Source: Streptomyces sp. NBC_00663 (GTDB lineage: Bacteria; Actinomycetota; Actinomycetes; Streptomycetales; Streptomycetaceae). From it: a DNA stretch of 64,000 bases. The first letter of the stretch is position 1. Each line of letters opens with the position of its first letter. Both the position numbers and the translations under genes were made by a program. This document shows, one piece after another, positions 24,372 through 32,525 of this stretch. The notes below the pieces were generated by a model. That model was not told where the DNA came from and searched no databases. It worked only from the letters and a program-made list of their open reading frames with translations. The DNA is taken from contig NZ_CP109028.1 of assembly GCF_036226885.1 (NCBI RefSeq), positions 1 through 64,000 of the forward strand, written 5' to 3'.

Positions 24372-25225
24372 TGCGCATCTTCGACCCGCACATCCACATG
24401 ACCTCACGGACCACCGACGACTACGAGCGGATGGCGGCGGCCGGTGTGCGCGCGCTCGTCGAGCCGGCCTTCTGGCTCGGCCAGCCGCGTACGAACGCCG
24501 GTTCCTTCACCGACTACTTCGACTCGCTGACCGGCTGGGAGCCGTTCCGCGCGAGCCAGTTCGGCATCCGCCACTACTGCGCCCTCGCGCTGAACCCCAA
24601 GGAGGCCAACGACCCGCGCTGCCGTGAGGTGCTCGGTGCGCTGCCGCGCTACCTGGCCAGGGACGGGGTGGTCGCGGTGGGCGAGATCGGGTACGACTCG
24701 ATGACCCCGGCGGAGGACGAGGTGTTCGCGGCCCAGCTCGCCCTCGCCGTCGTGCACGACCTGCCGGTCCTGGTGCACACCCCGCACCGCGACAAGCAGC
24801 GCGGCACCCGGCGCACCCTGGATGTGGTGCGGGAGTCGGGCATCGACCCGGGCCGCGTCGTCGTCGACCACCTCAACGAGGTGACGGTCGCTCAGATCGC
24901 CGACAGCGGCTGCTGGATGGGGTTCTCCATCTACCCGGACACCAAGATGTCGCCGGAGCGCATGGCGGTGGTGCTGCGGGAGTGGGGGCCGGACCGGATC
25001 CTGGTGAACTCCGCCGCCGACTGGGGGCGCAGCGACCCGCTGCTCACCCGCGCCACCGGGCAGGCGATGCTGGACGCCGGTTTCAGCGAGGACGACGTGG
25101 ACCGGGTGCTGTGGCGCAACCCGGTCGAGTTCTACGGGCAGTCCGGGCGGCTGGATCTGTCGGACACGGCGGGTGAGGCGGCCTCCGCGTTCGCCGGGAA
25201 CTCCATCGCGCGCGGAGGCAGCTGA
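24371..25225 (+). CDS. eboB: TatD-family metal-dependent hydrolase, EboB-like
   Basis: 284 residues, TIM-barrel amidohydrolase. The metal motif H-x-H is in FDPHIHM, a bridging Glu is in AVGEIGYD, and the later histidines are in LVHTPH and VVDHLNE. It starts at the ATG that shares one base with the EboA stop. TatD proteins are nucleases or hydrolases; EboB is the TatD member of ebo operons. The reaction is unknown. Confidence 0.85.
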   Translation: MRIFDPHIHMTSRTTDDYERMAAAGVRALVEPAFWLGQPRTNAGSFTDYFDSLTGWEPFRASQFGIRHYCALALNPKEANDPRCREVLGALPRYLARDGVVAVGEIGYDSMTPAEDEVFAAQLALAVVHDLPVLVHTPHRDKQRGTRRTLDVVRESGIDPGRVVVDHLNEVTVAQIADSGCWMGFSIYPDTKMSPERMAVVLREWGPDRILVNSAADWGRSDPLLTRATGQAMLDAGFSEDDVDRVLWRNPVEFYGQSGRLDLSDTAGEAASAFAGNSIARGGS

Positions 25226-26394
25226 TGCGGCTGGCGCACCGCGACGGGCAGACGGTCCATCTCGGTTACTGCACCAACGTCCACGCCGGTGAGGAACTGC
25301 CGGAGATCGTGCGGCAGTTGGACACGTACGCGGTGCCGGCCCGGCGGAGCCTGGGCGCCGAGCGGCTCGGGGTCGGGCTGTGGCTGGCGGCGCCGGTCGC
25401 CGCGCGGCTCGCGGCCGACCCGGCGGCGGTGGAGGGGCTGCGCCGTGCACTCGACGCGCGCGGCCTTGAGGTGGTCACCTGCAACGGCTTTCCCTACGGC
25501 GCCTTCCACGCGCCGGTGGTCAAGCACGCGGTGTACCGGCCGGACTGGCTGAGCGACGCGCGGATGACGTACACGCTCGACCTGGCCCGGGTGCTGGCGG
25601 GGCTGCTGCCCGACGACGCCGCCCGCGGTTCGGTGTCGACGCTGCCGCTGGCCTGGCGTACGCCCTGGACCGTGGCGGACCAGGCGGTCGCCCAGGGGCG
25701 GCTCGCCGAGCTCGCGGAGCGGCTCGAGGGCCTGCACGCCCGCACCGGGCGGCTGATCCGGGTCGGGTTCGAACCGGAGCCCGGGTGTGTGCTGGAGTCG
25801 ACCGAGCAGGTCGCCGCAGGGCTGGCCGGCGTCGACACCCGCTACCTCGGGGTGTGCCTTGACCTGGCCCATCTGGCGTGCGGGTGGGAAGAGCCCGAGG
25901 ACGCGCTGGCCCGGCTGGCCGGTGCGGGGCTGCCGGTGGTGAAGGTGCAGGTGTCCGCCGCGCTCGGTGCGGACCATCCGGAGCAGGCCGCGACGGCCGA
26001 CGCGCTGCGCGGGTACGCCGAACCCCGGTTCCTGCACCAGACGCGGTCCGCGGCCGGGCACGCGGCCGACGACCTGGGCGAGGCGCTCGACGCGGGGTTC
26101 CCCGGGCCGTGGCGGGTGCACTATCACGTGCCGCTGCACGCGGCCCCGCAGCCGCCGCTGCACGCCACGCTCGACGTGCTGCGTGACGCGCTGGGTGTGC
26201 TGGTGGGCGGGGAGCGGGCGCTGTGCGACCACCTGGAGGTGGAGACGTACACCTGGAACGTGCTGCCGGATGACCAACGCCCGGTCACCGAAGGCCAGTT
26301 GGCCGAGGGCATCGCCGCCGAGGTGGCCTTCGCCCGGGACGAACTGCTCGCCCTGGGACTGCGCGAGCAACCTGTTAGGGAGCTGATCCATTGA
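25225..26394 (+). CDS. eboE: EboE, metabolite-traffic TIM-barrel protein
   Basis: 389 residues, xylose-isomerase-like barrel. It opens with the family phrase LGYCTNVHAGEELPEI and carries LEVVTCNGFPYGAFH, VGFEPEPGC, GVCLDLAHLAC and LCDHLEVETYTWNVLP. These match EboE. The start shares one base with the EboB stop. It is longer than the other TIM-barrel protein in this operon, so the operon carries two barrel enzymes. Confidence 0.88.
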   Translation: MRLAHRDGQTVHLGYCTNVHAGEELPEIVRQLDTYAVPARRSLGAERLGVGLWLAAPVAARLAADPAAVEGLRRALDARGLEVVTCNGFPYGAFHAPVVKHAVYRPDWLSDARMTYTLDLARVLAGLLPDDAARGSVSTLPLAWRTPWTVADQAVAQGRLAELAERLEGLHARTGRLIRVGFEPEPGCVLESTEQVAAGLAGVDTRYLGVCLDLAHLACGWEEPEDALARLAGAGLPVVKVQVSAALGADHPEQAATADALRGYAEPRFLHQTRSAAGHAADDLGEALDAGFPGPWRVHYHVPLHAAPQPPLHATLDVLRDALGVLVGGERALCDHLEVETYTWNVLPDDQRPVTEGQLAEGIAAEVAFARDELLALGLREQPVRELIH

Positions 26395-27797
26395 ACGCCC
26401 GGCCCACTCCCCTCGTCGTGCTCGACGTCGTCGGGCTCACCCCGAGACTGCTCAAGCACATGCCGCGGCTGGCCGCGGTCGCCCGCACGGGCTGGCAGGC
26501 CGAACTCGCCCCGGTGCTGCCCGCTGTCACCTGCTCGGTGCAGGCCACCCTGCTCACCGGCGCGCCGCCCAGCGAGCACGGCATCGTCGGCAACGGCTGG
26601 TACTTCCGTGACCTCGGCGAAGTCCTGCTGTGGCGCCAGCACAACAAGCTCGTGGGCGGCGACAAGCTGTGGGACGCGGCACGCCGCCGCCATCCCGGGT
26701 ACACGGTCGCCAACATCTGCTGGTGGTACGCGATGGGCGCGGACACCGACTGGACGGTGACCCCGCGGCCCGTCTACCACGCCGACGGCCGCAAGGACCC
26801 CGACTGCTACACCGACCCGCCCGAGCTGCACGACGAACTCACCACCGCACTGGGCGAGTTCCCGCTGTTCAACTACTGGGGGCCGGGGGCGGGCATCGCC
26901 TCCTCCGAGTGGATCTGCCGGGCCGCGCGGCTCGTCATGGAGCGCCACGACCCGGATCTGACCCTGGTCTACGTCCCGCACCTCGACTACGACCTCCAGC
27001 GCTTCGGCCCGGACGGACGCAAGGCGGCGGCCGCCGCGGCCAAGCTCGACGCGGTGCTCGCCCCGCTCCTTGAGGCGGCGCGCCGGCGCGGGGCGACCGT
27101 GGTGGCGCTGTCGGAGTACGGCATCACACGGGCCGCCCGCCCGGTCGACGTCAACCGTGCGCTGCGCCGCGAGAACCTGCTGCGGGTGCACACCCAGGCG
27201 GGTATGGAGTACCTGGACCCGTGGACGTCGCGCGCGTTCGCCGTCGCCGACCACCAGATCGCGCACGTGTACGTCGACGATCCCGAGGATCTGCCGCTGG
27301 CGCGCAAGGTGTGCGCCGACCTGCCGGGCGTGGCCGAGGTGCTGGGCGATGCGGAGAAGGCGGCCTACGGCCTGGACCATGAGCGGGCCGGTGATCTGGT
27401 GCTGGTCGCCGAGCCGGACGCCTGGTTCACGTACTACTACTGGCTGGACGACGAGCGCGCCCCGGACTTCGCCCGGCTGGTGGAGATCCACCGCAAGCCC
27501 GGGTACGACCCCGCCGAGCTGTTCTTCGACCCCGCGGCGCCCCTCGCCGCGAAGGGCCGGGCGGCGGTGGCGCTGGCCCGCAAGAAGCTGGGCATGCGCT
27601 ATCTGATCAGCGCGATCGGGCTGGACGCGGGGGCGGCGGCGGTGAAGGGGACGCACGGCCGGCTGCCGGACAGTCCGCAGGACGGGCCGGTGCTGCTGTG
27701 CTCCGATCCACGGGGTGCGCGCGGGCGGTACGGGGCCACCGAGGTCAAGGAACTGCTGCTGGAGCTCGCGGGGCTGGGAGAGGGCGGACGGGCCTGA
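26391..27797 (+). CDS. eboF: Alkaline-phosphatase-superfamily phosphodiesterase, EboF-like
   Basis: 468 residues of the nucleotide pyrophosphatase/phosphodiesterase fold. The metal nucleophile region is AVTCSVQATLLTGAPPSEHGIVGNGW (Thr), and further metal ligands lie in VPHLDYDLQRFG, ALSEYG and KGTHGRLP. It starts with TTG overlapping the EboE stop (TTGA). As the last gene of the operon it would cleave a phosphate ester or pyrophosphate, perhaps releasing the transported compound. It has no signal peptide, which is odd for a periplasm-linked system. Confidence 0.85.
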   Translation: MNARPTPLVVLDVVGLTPRLLKHMPRLAAVARTGWQAELAPVLPAVTCSVQATLLTGAPPSEHGIVGNGWYFRDLGEVLLWRQHNKLVGGDKLWDAARRRHPGYTVANICWWYAMGADTDWTVTPRPVYHADGRKDPDCYTDPPELHDELTTALGEFPLFNYWGPGAGIASSEWICRAARLVMERHDPDLTLVYVPHLDYDLQRFGPDGRKAAAAAAKLDAVLAPLLEAARRRGATVVALSEYGITRAARPVDVNRALRRENLLRVHTQAGMEYLDPWTSRAFAVADHQIAHVYVDDPEDLPLARKVCADLPGVAEVLGDAEKAAYGLDHERAGDLVLVAEPDAWFTYYYWLDDERAPDFARLVEIHRKPGYDPAELFFDPAAPLAAKGRAAVALARKKLGMRYLISAIGLDAGAAAVKGTHGRLPDSPQDGPVLLCSDPRGARGRYGATEVKELLLELAGLGEGGRA

Positions 27798-27848
27798 GGC
27801 GGGGCGGAGGGCGGCAGGCTGACGTCCTGTCACCGGCTGCCCAGGCCG

Positions 27849-28529
27849 TCACGGGCCCGAGCCCACCAGGCCCGACGCGTAGGCGAGGCCCACGAGCTGG
27901 ACGCGGCCGCGGGCCCGTAGCTTGGCGCGGGCGCGGTCGATGTGGGACTTCGCGGTCAGCGGCGTGATCACCATGCGGGCGGCGATCTGCGCGGTGGACA
28001 GTCCGCGGGCGACCAGGGCGACGGCCTCCCGTTCACGGTCGGTCAGTTCGGCGAGCAGTGCGGGCCGTGGGGTCGGGGGGAGCGAGCGGGCGACGAGCCG
28101 GCCGATCACCTGGCGGGTGACCGACGGGGCCAGCAGGGCGTCGCCGCGCGCGACGACCCTGAGGGCGTGGGCGAGTTCGGCGGGCGTGGTGTCGTCGACG
28201 AGGTATCCGGCGGCGCCGGCCCGCAGCGCCTCGAAGACGTGCCGGTCGCGGCTGTCGCCGGTCAGGATGACGACCCGCACCTGGGCCAGGGCCGGGTCGG
28301 CGGTGATGCGCCGGGTCACCTCGATGCCGTCGAGGCCGGGCAGGGTCACGTCGGTGAGCACGATGTCGGGGCGCCGCTCCCGGGCCGACCGCAGCGCCTG
28401 CCTGCCGTCCTCGGCCTCAGCGATGACCTCGATGTCCGCCTCGGCGTCGAGGACCGTGCGCAGTCGTGCCCGTGGCCCGGGCCGGCCGTCGGCCAGCAGC
28501 AGCCGGATCGGGGCGGTGTGGTGTGTCAT
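27849..28529 (-). CDS. NarL/LuxR-type response regulator with degenerate receiver
   Basis: 226 residues, receiver plus LuxR HTH (LTDREREAVALVARGLSTAQIAARMVITPLTAKSH). The phosphoacceptor Asp60 is present in DIVLTDVTLPG. The acidic pocket is broken (Asp14-Gly15 instead of Asp-Asp), and the conserved Lys of GYLxKD is replaced by Asp112. It is therefore probably an atypical, phosphorylation-independent regulator. No histidine kinase is adjacent. Its ATG overlaps the stop of the sigma-like gene (ATGA), so both are made together from the promoter at 29175-29201. Confidence 0.85.
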   Translation of the reverse strand: MTHHTAPIRLLLADGRPGPRARLRTVLDAEADIEVIAEAEDGRQALRSARERRPDIVLTDVTLPGLDGIEVTRRITADPALAQVRVVILTGDSRDRHVFEALRAGAAGYLVDDTTPAELAHALRVVARGDALLAPSVTRQVIGRLVARSLPPTPRPALLAELTDREREAVALVARGLSTAQIAARMVITPLTAKSHIDRARAKLRARGRVQLVGLAYASGLVGSGP

Positions 28530-29137
28530 GTCGGCTCCCCTGTTTCCTTGCGGACCTGTTGGGCCGGCAGCCAGTGGACGGTGTGGACGCGGTTGTCGGC
28601 GATGTCGAGGGCCAGGGCGCCCAGGAGGGTGCCGTGGGGGTCGTGGAAGAGTGCACCGGGGCCGTCGGCGGGGTCTGTGGGGCGCATCGTGATGCCGACG
28701 GACAGCAGGGCCGGGACGATCGCCGTGAGCAGCCGGGCCACCCGGTCCGCGCCGGTGATCTCGCGCGGCCAGGGGCGGGTGCCGGTGTCGGTCCGCGCGG
28801 TGATGGTGGCGGCGAGCTCACGGCAGGTGACTTCCGGCTGGCCCACGGCCGCCGCGATCCCCGCCATGTCGCAGCCGAGCATCTCGCGCAGCACCAGCAC
28901 CGCTCGCTCCAGTGACGACAGTCGCTCCAGGAGCAGTACGGCCGCGGTGGACACGTAGTCGGGTGTCTCCGCCCGGGCGTCGGGTGTTTCCGGCCCGGCG
29001 TCAGGTGTTTGTGCCGGGGGTGTGAACCACGGGCCGGGGTGCGGGGGTTGTCGTGGCCGGGGTGTGCGGGGGCTCTCCCAGGCGGTGTGGGTGGCCTCGA
29101 GGGGCCGTACTGCCTCGAACTCTTCGTCACGGCTCAC
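28526..29137 (-). CDS. SigJ-like sigma fragment lacking region 2
   Basis: 203 residues. A recognisable sigma region 4 reads LLLERLSSLERAVLVLREMLGCDMAGIAAAVGQPEVTCREL. It is followed by a C-terminal part, VARLLTAIVPALLSVGIT…GALALDIADNRVHTVH, matching the SnoaL-like end of the gene at 56657. The core-binding region 2 is absent and replaced by a proline-rich segment with a 7-residue repeat. It starts at a GTG after GGAGGGG. Without region 2 it cannot act as a normal sigma factor. It may bind DNA at -35 elements or sequester a ligand. Confidence 0.7.
   Translation of the reverse strand: MSRDEEFEAVRPLEATHTAWESPRTPRPRQPPHPGPWFTPPAQTPDAGPETPDARAETPDYVSTAAVLLLERLSSLERAVLVLREMLGCDMAGIAAAVGQPEVTCRELAATITARTDTGTRPWPREITGADRVARLLTAIVPALLSVGITMRPTDPADGPGALFHDPHGTLLGALALDIADNRVHTVHWLPAQQVRKETGEPT
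28960..29022. repeat. Three 21-bp tandem repeats inside the sigma-like gene
   Basis: Units begin at 28960, 28981 and 29002. They encode the PDAGPET / PDARAET seven-residue repeat of the proline-rich N-terminal region. Confidence 0.7.
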
Positions 29138-29174
29138 GCAGGGCCCCTCCTCGGACTTCGTCTCTCGTCTATGT

Positions 29175-29201
29175 GACAGGTCGCGGCGGGGGGAGGTGAC
29201 A
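29175..29201 (-). promoter_or_regulatory. ECF-type promoter of the sigma-like/response-regulator pair
   Basis: Read on the minus strand: TGTCACC (29201-29195), exactly 16 bp, then TGTC (29178-29175). The site is 38 bases before the GTG at 29137. The same arrangement occurs at 32462-32488, 34582-34611 and 38621-38647. Confidence 0.7.
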
Positions 29202-29348
29202 GACCCGTCGGCGGCGGGGGCCGGTCGGTCCCACGACTGCTCTCCCGTCTCTCCTGCTCCACCAGCACTCCAGGCACCGGAGAGTGCGGCCGGGCATCCT
29301 CTGCGGGGTCTCTGATGTCCAACACACGTCACTCCACGGGGAGGGGAC

Positions 29349-30827
29349 ATGATCCACCGCAGAACCGTCCTCATGACGGGGGCCGCGCTGACCGGCGCCC
29401 TCGGCAGTGCGGGCCTGCTGGTGCCCGCGATGGCCGGAACGGCCGAGGCCAGCGAGCTGGACCCGACCACCATTCCGCAGTTCGAGCAGGCGATGCCGGT
29501 GCCCAAGGTGCTGGAGCCGGTGTGCGACCTGGGCCTGACCAGCTACTACGACGTCGCCATGCAGGAGGCGGACGCCGAGATCCTGCCGGGCCGCAAGACC
29601 CGCGTGTACACCTTCAACGGCAACTTCCCCGGTCCCGTCATCAAGGCGACCTCCGGGCGGCGCGTCCTGGTCCGGCAGACCAACCGGCTGGGGGTGTCGA
29701 CCTCGATCCATCTGCACGGCGCGCACGTGCCGGAGAGCAGTGACGGCTCGCCGATGGATCTCATCGCGCCGGGCGGCGGCTCGAAGATCTACACGTATCC
29801 CAACAACCAGCCGCACGCGAACCTGTGGTTCCACGACCACGCCCACCACCAGGAGTCGGAGACCGTCTACCGCGGGCTGACCGGCTTCTATCTGCTCACC
29901 GACGACGTGGAGAAGAACCTCAACCTGCCGTCGGGGGCCTACGACGTGCCGATCGCGCTGCGCGACGCGCGGTTCGACGACAGCGGCCAACTCGTGTACA
30001 GCATGGGCGACTTCATGAAGCGCCAGGTGCTGCTGGCCAACGGCAAGGCGTGGCCGTACTTCGAGGTCGCCGCCCGCAAGTACCGCTTCCGGCTGTTCAA
30101 CACGGCCAACCTGCGCTTCTACACACTGCAGTTGTCGGACGGCTCGTCGTTCCAGCAGATCGGTTCCGACGGCGGGCTGCTGGAGAAGCCGCTGAATGTG
30201 ACGTCGGTGTCGCTCTCCCCCGGTGAGCGGGCCGACATCGTCATCGACTTCTCCAAGTACGCCGCCGGCACCAGGCTGATCCTGGCCAACACCGGCGGTC
30301 TGCTGCCCGGCGAGCCCGTCGACCAGCTCGGCCGGGTGTTGCAGTTCCGGGTCACCGCTCCCGTCACGGACGGCAGCACGGTGCCCGCGACGCTGCGCAA
30401 GCTGCCCGCGCTGGGGAGCGCCACGGTCAGCCGTGACTTCGTGCTGAGCATGGACGAGACGGGCGCGACCATGGACGCGTTCATCAACGGCAAGTCGTTC
30501 GACATGGACCGGGTCGACACGGAGATCGAGTACGGGGCCACGGAGATCTGGAACGTGCGCAACGCCAATCTCTACACCCCGCACAACTTCCATATGCACC
30601 TGGTGCAGTTCCGGGTGCTGGAACGCAACGGCAAGCCCGTCACGTCCGGTCCGGAGAGCGGGCTGAAGGACACGGTGCCGCTGCTGCCCGGGGAGACGGT
30701 CAAGTTGCAGGCGACCTTCACCGGCTATGAAGGCACCTATGTGTACCACTGCCACATGTTCGATCACGCGTCGATGGGCATGATGGCGAACTTCCGGGTG
30801 CGCAAGCCTTCTCTGCGTCGCGGCTGA
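29349..30827 (+). CDS. Secreted multicopper oxidase
   Basis: 492 residues. The N-terminus, MIHRRTVLMTGAALTGALGSAGLL, is a twin-arginine-like export signal. All four copper motifs are present: IHLHGAH, WFHDHAHH, HNFHMHLV and YHCHMFDHASMGMM, the last with a Met axial ligand for the type 1 copper. The three-cupredoxin layout resembles bilirubin-oxidase, CotA and phenoxazinone-synthase-type laccases, which oxidise phenols with O2. It sits among naphthoquinone tailoring genes, so oxidative coupling or ring closure of the product outside the cell is plausible. Confidence 0.9.
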   Translation: MIHRRTVLMTGAALTGALGSAGLLVPAMAGTAEASELDPTTIPQFEQAMPVPKVLEPVCDLGLTSYYDVAMQEADAEILPGRKTRVYTFNGNFPGPVIKATSGRRVLVRQTNRLGVSTSIHLHGAHVPESSDGSPMDLIAPGGGSKIYTYPNNQPHANLWFHDHAHHQESETVYRGLTGFYLLTDDVEKNLNLPSGAYDVPIALRDARFDDSGQLVYSMGDFMKRQVLLANGKAWPYFEVAARKYRFRLFNTANLRFYTLQLSDGSSFQQIGSDGGLLEKPLNVTSVSLSPGERADIVIDFSKYAAGTRLILANTGGLLPGEPVDQLGRVLQFRVTAPVTDGSTVPATLRKLPALGSATVSRDFVLSMDETGATMDAFINGKSFDMDRVDTEIEYGATEIWNVRNANLYTPHNFHMHLVQFRVLERNGKPVTSGPESGLKDTVPLLPGETVKLQATFTGYEGTYVYHCHMFDHASMGMMANFRVRKPSLRRG

Positions 30828-30844
30828 CACAAGCCGCCGGGAAA

Positions 30845-30880
30845 CGAAAGGAGGGCCGGGGTGACCCGGCCCTCTTTCGT
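30845..30880. terminator. Bidirectional terminator between oxidase and exporter genes
   Basis: GAGGGCCGGG and CCCGGCCCTC form a perfect 10-bp stem around GTGA (30851-30874), flanked by CGAAAG and TTTCG. It lies between two convergent genes. Confidence 0.8.
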
Positions 30881-30899
30881 GTTGCTCAGGCGGTGTGTG

Positions 30900-32411
30900 T
30901 CAGGACAGTGCCTTCTCCGGCTCGCCGGCCTCCGGCTCCTCCACCTTCGGCTTGGCGGCCCAGGCGGGCGCCGGGAGCGGGCCGCTGCGCAGGATCAGTC
31001 CGCCGAGGACGGCGCCGGCCGTGAAGATGGCGGCGCACCACCAGAACACCTGCTGGTAGCCCTCGATCGCGGCGAGCTGGAACACCTCGGCGCTCGGCTT
31101 GCCCTGTGCGTGGCCGGAGATGTAGTCGCTGGCCGCGCTGGCGGCGATCGTGTTGAGCAGGGCGGTGCCGATGGCGCCGCCGAGCTGGGAGCCGGCGCTG
31201 ATGGTCGCCGAGGCGACGCCCGCGTCCTGCGGGGCCACACCGGAGGTGCCGGTGTTCAGAGCGGCGGCGTAGATCATGCCCATGCCGAGGCCGATGAGCA
31301 TGAGCGGGCCGAGGATCGCGGTGGCGTAGTTGGAGTCGGCGCCGATCTGCGTCAGCCAGAGCATCGCGCCGGCGTTGACCAGCATGCCGATGGTGATCAG
31401 CGGACGCGGGCCGGACTTCGGCATCACCTTGATGTTGCCGACGTTGCTGGCCACACCGGTGACGATCATCATCGGGAGCAGGGCGAGACCGGACTTGATC
31501 GCGGAGTAGCCGAGCTCGGTCTGGAGGTAGTAGATCAGGAAGAGCAGCACACCGAACATGCCGATCCCGACGAGGAGCGAGGTCAGGTAGGCACCACCGC
31601 GGTTACGGTCGGTGACGACGCGCGGGGGCAGCAGCGGCTGCTGGGCGCGGGTCTGCCAGGCGGCGAACACGATCAGCAGCACGGCACCGGCCGCGAGGAA
31701 GCCCCAGGTCGAGGGGGTGTTCCAGGAGTGCGTGGCCGCGTTGGAGAAGCCGTAGACCAGGCCGAAGAGGCCGGCGGAGACCAGGATGACGCCGGGGATG
31801 TCCAGACTGGCCTTGGCACGGGGCTGGCGCGGGACCAGACGGCCGCCGACGATCAGGCAGAACGCGGCGAACACCAGGTTGACGTACATGCACCAGCGCC
31901 AGTTCAGGCCGGAGGTCAGCGCGCCACCGATCAGCAGACCGAGACCGCCGCCACTGGCCGCGACCGCGCTGAAGGCGCCGAAGGCCTTGCCGCGCTCCTT
32001 GGGGTCGGTGAACGTGGTGGCCAGCATCGACAGGGTGGTGGGCGCGAGCAGTGCGGCGAAGACACCCTGGGCCGCGCGGGCGGTCACCAGCATCCCGAAG
32101 CTGTTGGCGGCGCCGCCGACCGCGGAGGCCGCGGCGAAACCGACCAGGCCGACGAGGAAGGTCTCCCGGCGGCCGATGAGGTCAGAGAGCTTTCCGCCGA
32201 TCAGCAGCAGCGTGCCGTAGCACAGGGCGTACGAAGTGACGATCCACTGCTTGTCCGCGTCCGAGAAGTCGAGGGCCTCCTGCGCCGACGGCAGAGCCAG
32301 GTTCATCACCGTCATGTCGAGGGTGAGCATGAGGTAGGCGACACAGATGACGGCGAGAACCATCCACCGCCGTGAGTCCCTTGCCGCAGGCACGGCACTG
32401 GTTGTGGACAT
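30900..32411 (-). CDS. DHA2-type MFS drug exporter
   Basis: 503 residues with about 14 membrane helices. Motif A is GKLSDLIGRRETFL and an antiporter-type motif C is GGGLGLLIGGALTSGLNWRW. The family expels antibiotics and dyes by proton antiport (QacA/EmrB relatives). The start at 32411 follows GAGGAG. An ECF-type promoter lies 50 bases upstream. It is probably the self-resistance or export pump for the quinones or phenazines made here. Confidence 0.9.
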   Translation of the reverse strand: MSTTSAVPAARDSRRWMVLAVICVAYLMLTLDMTVMNLALPSAQEALDFSDADKQWIVTSYALCYGTLLLIGGKLSDLIGRRETFLVGLVGFAAASAVGGAANSFGMLVTARAAQGVFAALLAPTTLSMLATTFTDPKERGKAFGAFSAVAASGGGLGLLIGGALTSGLNWRWCMYVNLVFAAFCLIVGGRLVPRQPRAKASLDIPGVILVSAGLFGLVYGFSNAATHSWNTPSTWGFLAAGAVLLIVFAAWQTRAQQPLLPPRVVTDRNRGGAYLTSLLVGIGMFGVLLFLIYYLQTELGYSAIKSGLALLPMMIVTGVASNVGNIKVMPKSGPRPLITIGMLVNAGAMLWLTQIGADSNYATAILGPLMLIGLGMGMIYAAALNTGTSGVAPQDAGVASATISAGSQLGGAIGTALLNTIAASAASDYISGHAQGKPSAEVFQLAAIEGYQQVFWWCAAIFTAGAVLGGLILRSGPLPAPAWAAKPKVEEPEAGEPEKALS

Positions 32412-32461
32412 GGTCTGTTCTCCTCGTTGTTTTTGGGTCGGACTCAAGGCCTCGCCCCTTT

Positions 32462-32488
32462 GACAGGTCCCGGCGGAGGAATGTGACG
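32462..32488 (-). promoter_or_regulatory. ECF-type promoter of the MFS exporter
   Basis: Minus strand: CGTCACA (32488-32482), 16 bp, TGTC (32465-32462). Both elements and the GC-rich spacer agree with the other members of this promoter family. Confidence 0.72.
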
Positions 32489-32525
32489 GGCTGCCGTCAC
32501 CGATTTGCCGACGGGGCCTTCGGGG

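Noticed and set aside
27823..27858. A fifth TGTCAC/CGTC promoter after eboF
   Set aside because: The spacing is 12 bp, not 16, and there is no gene downstream in the right orientation.
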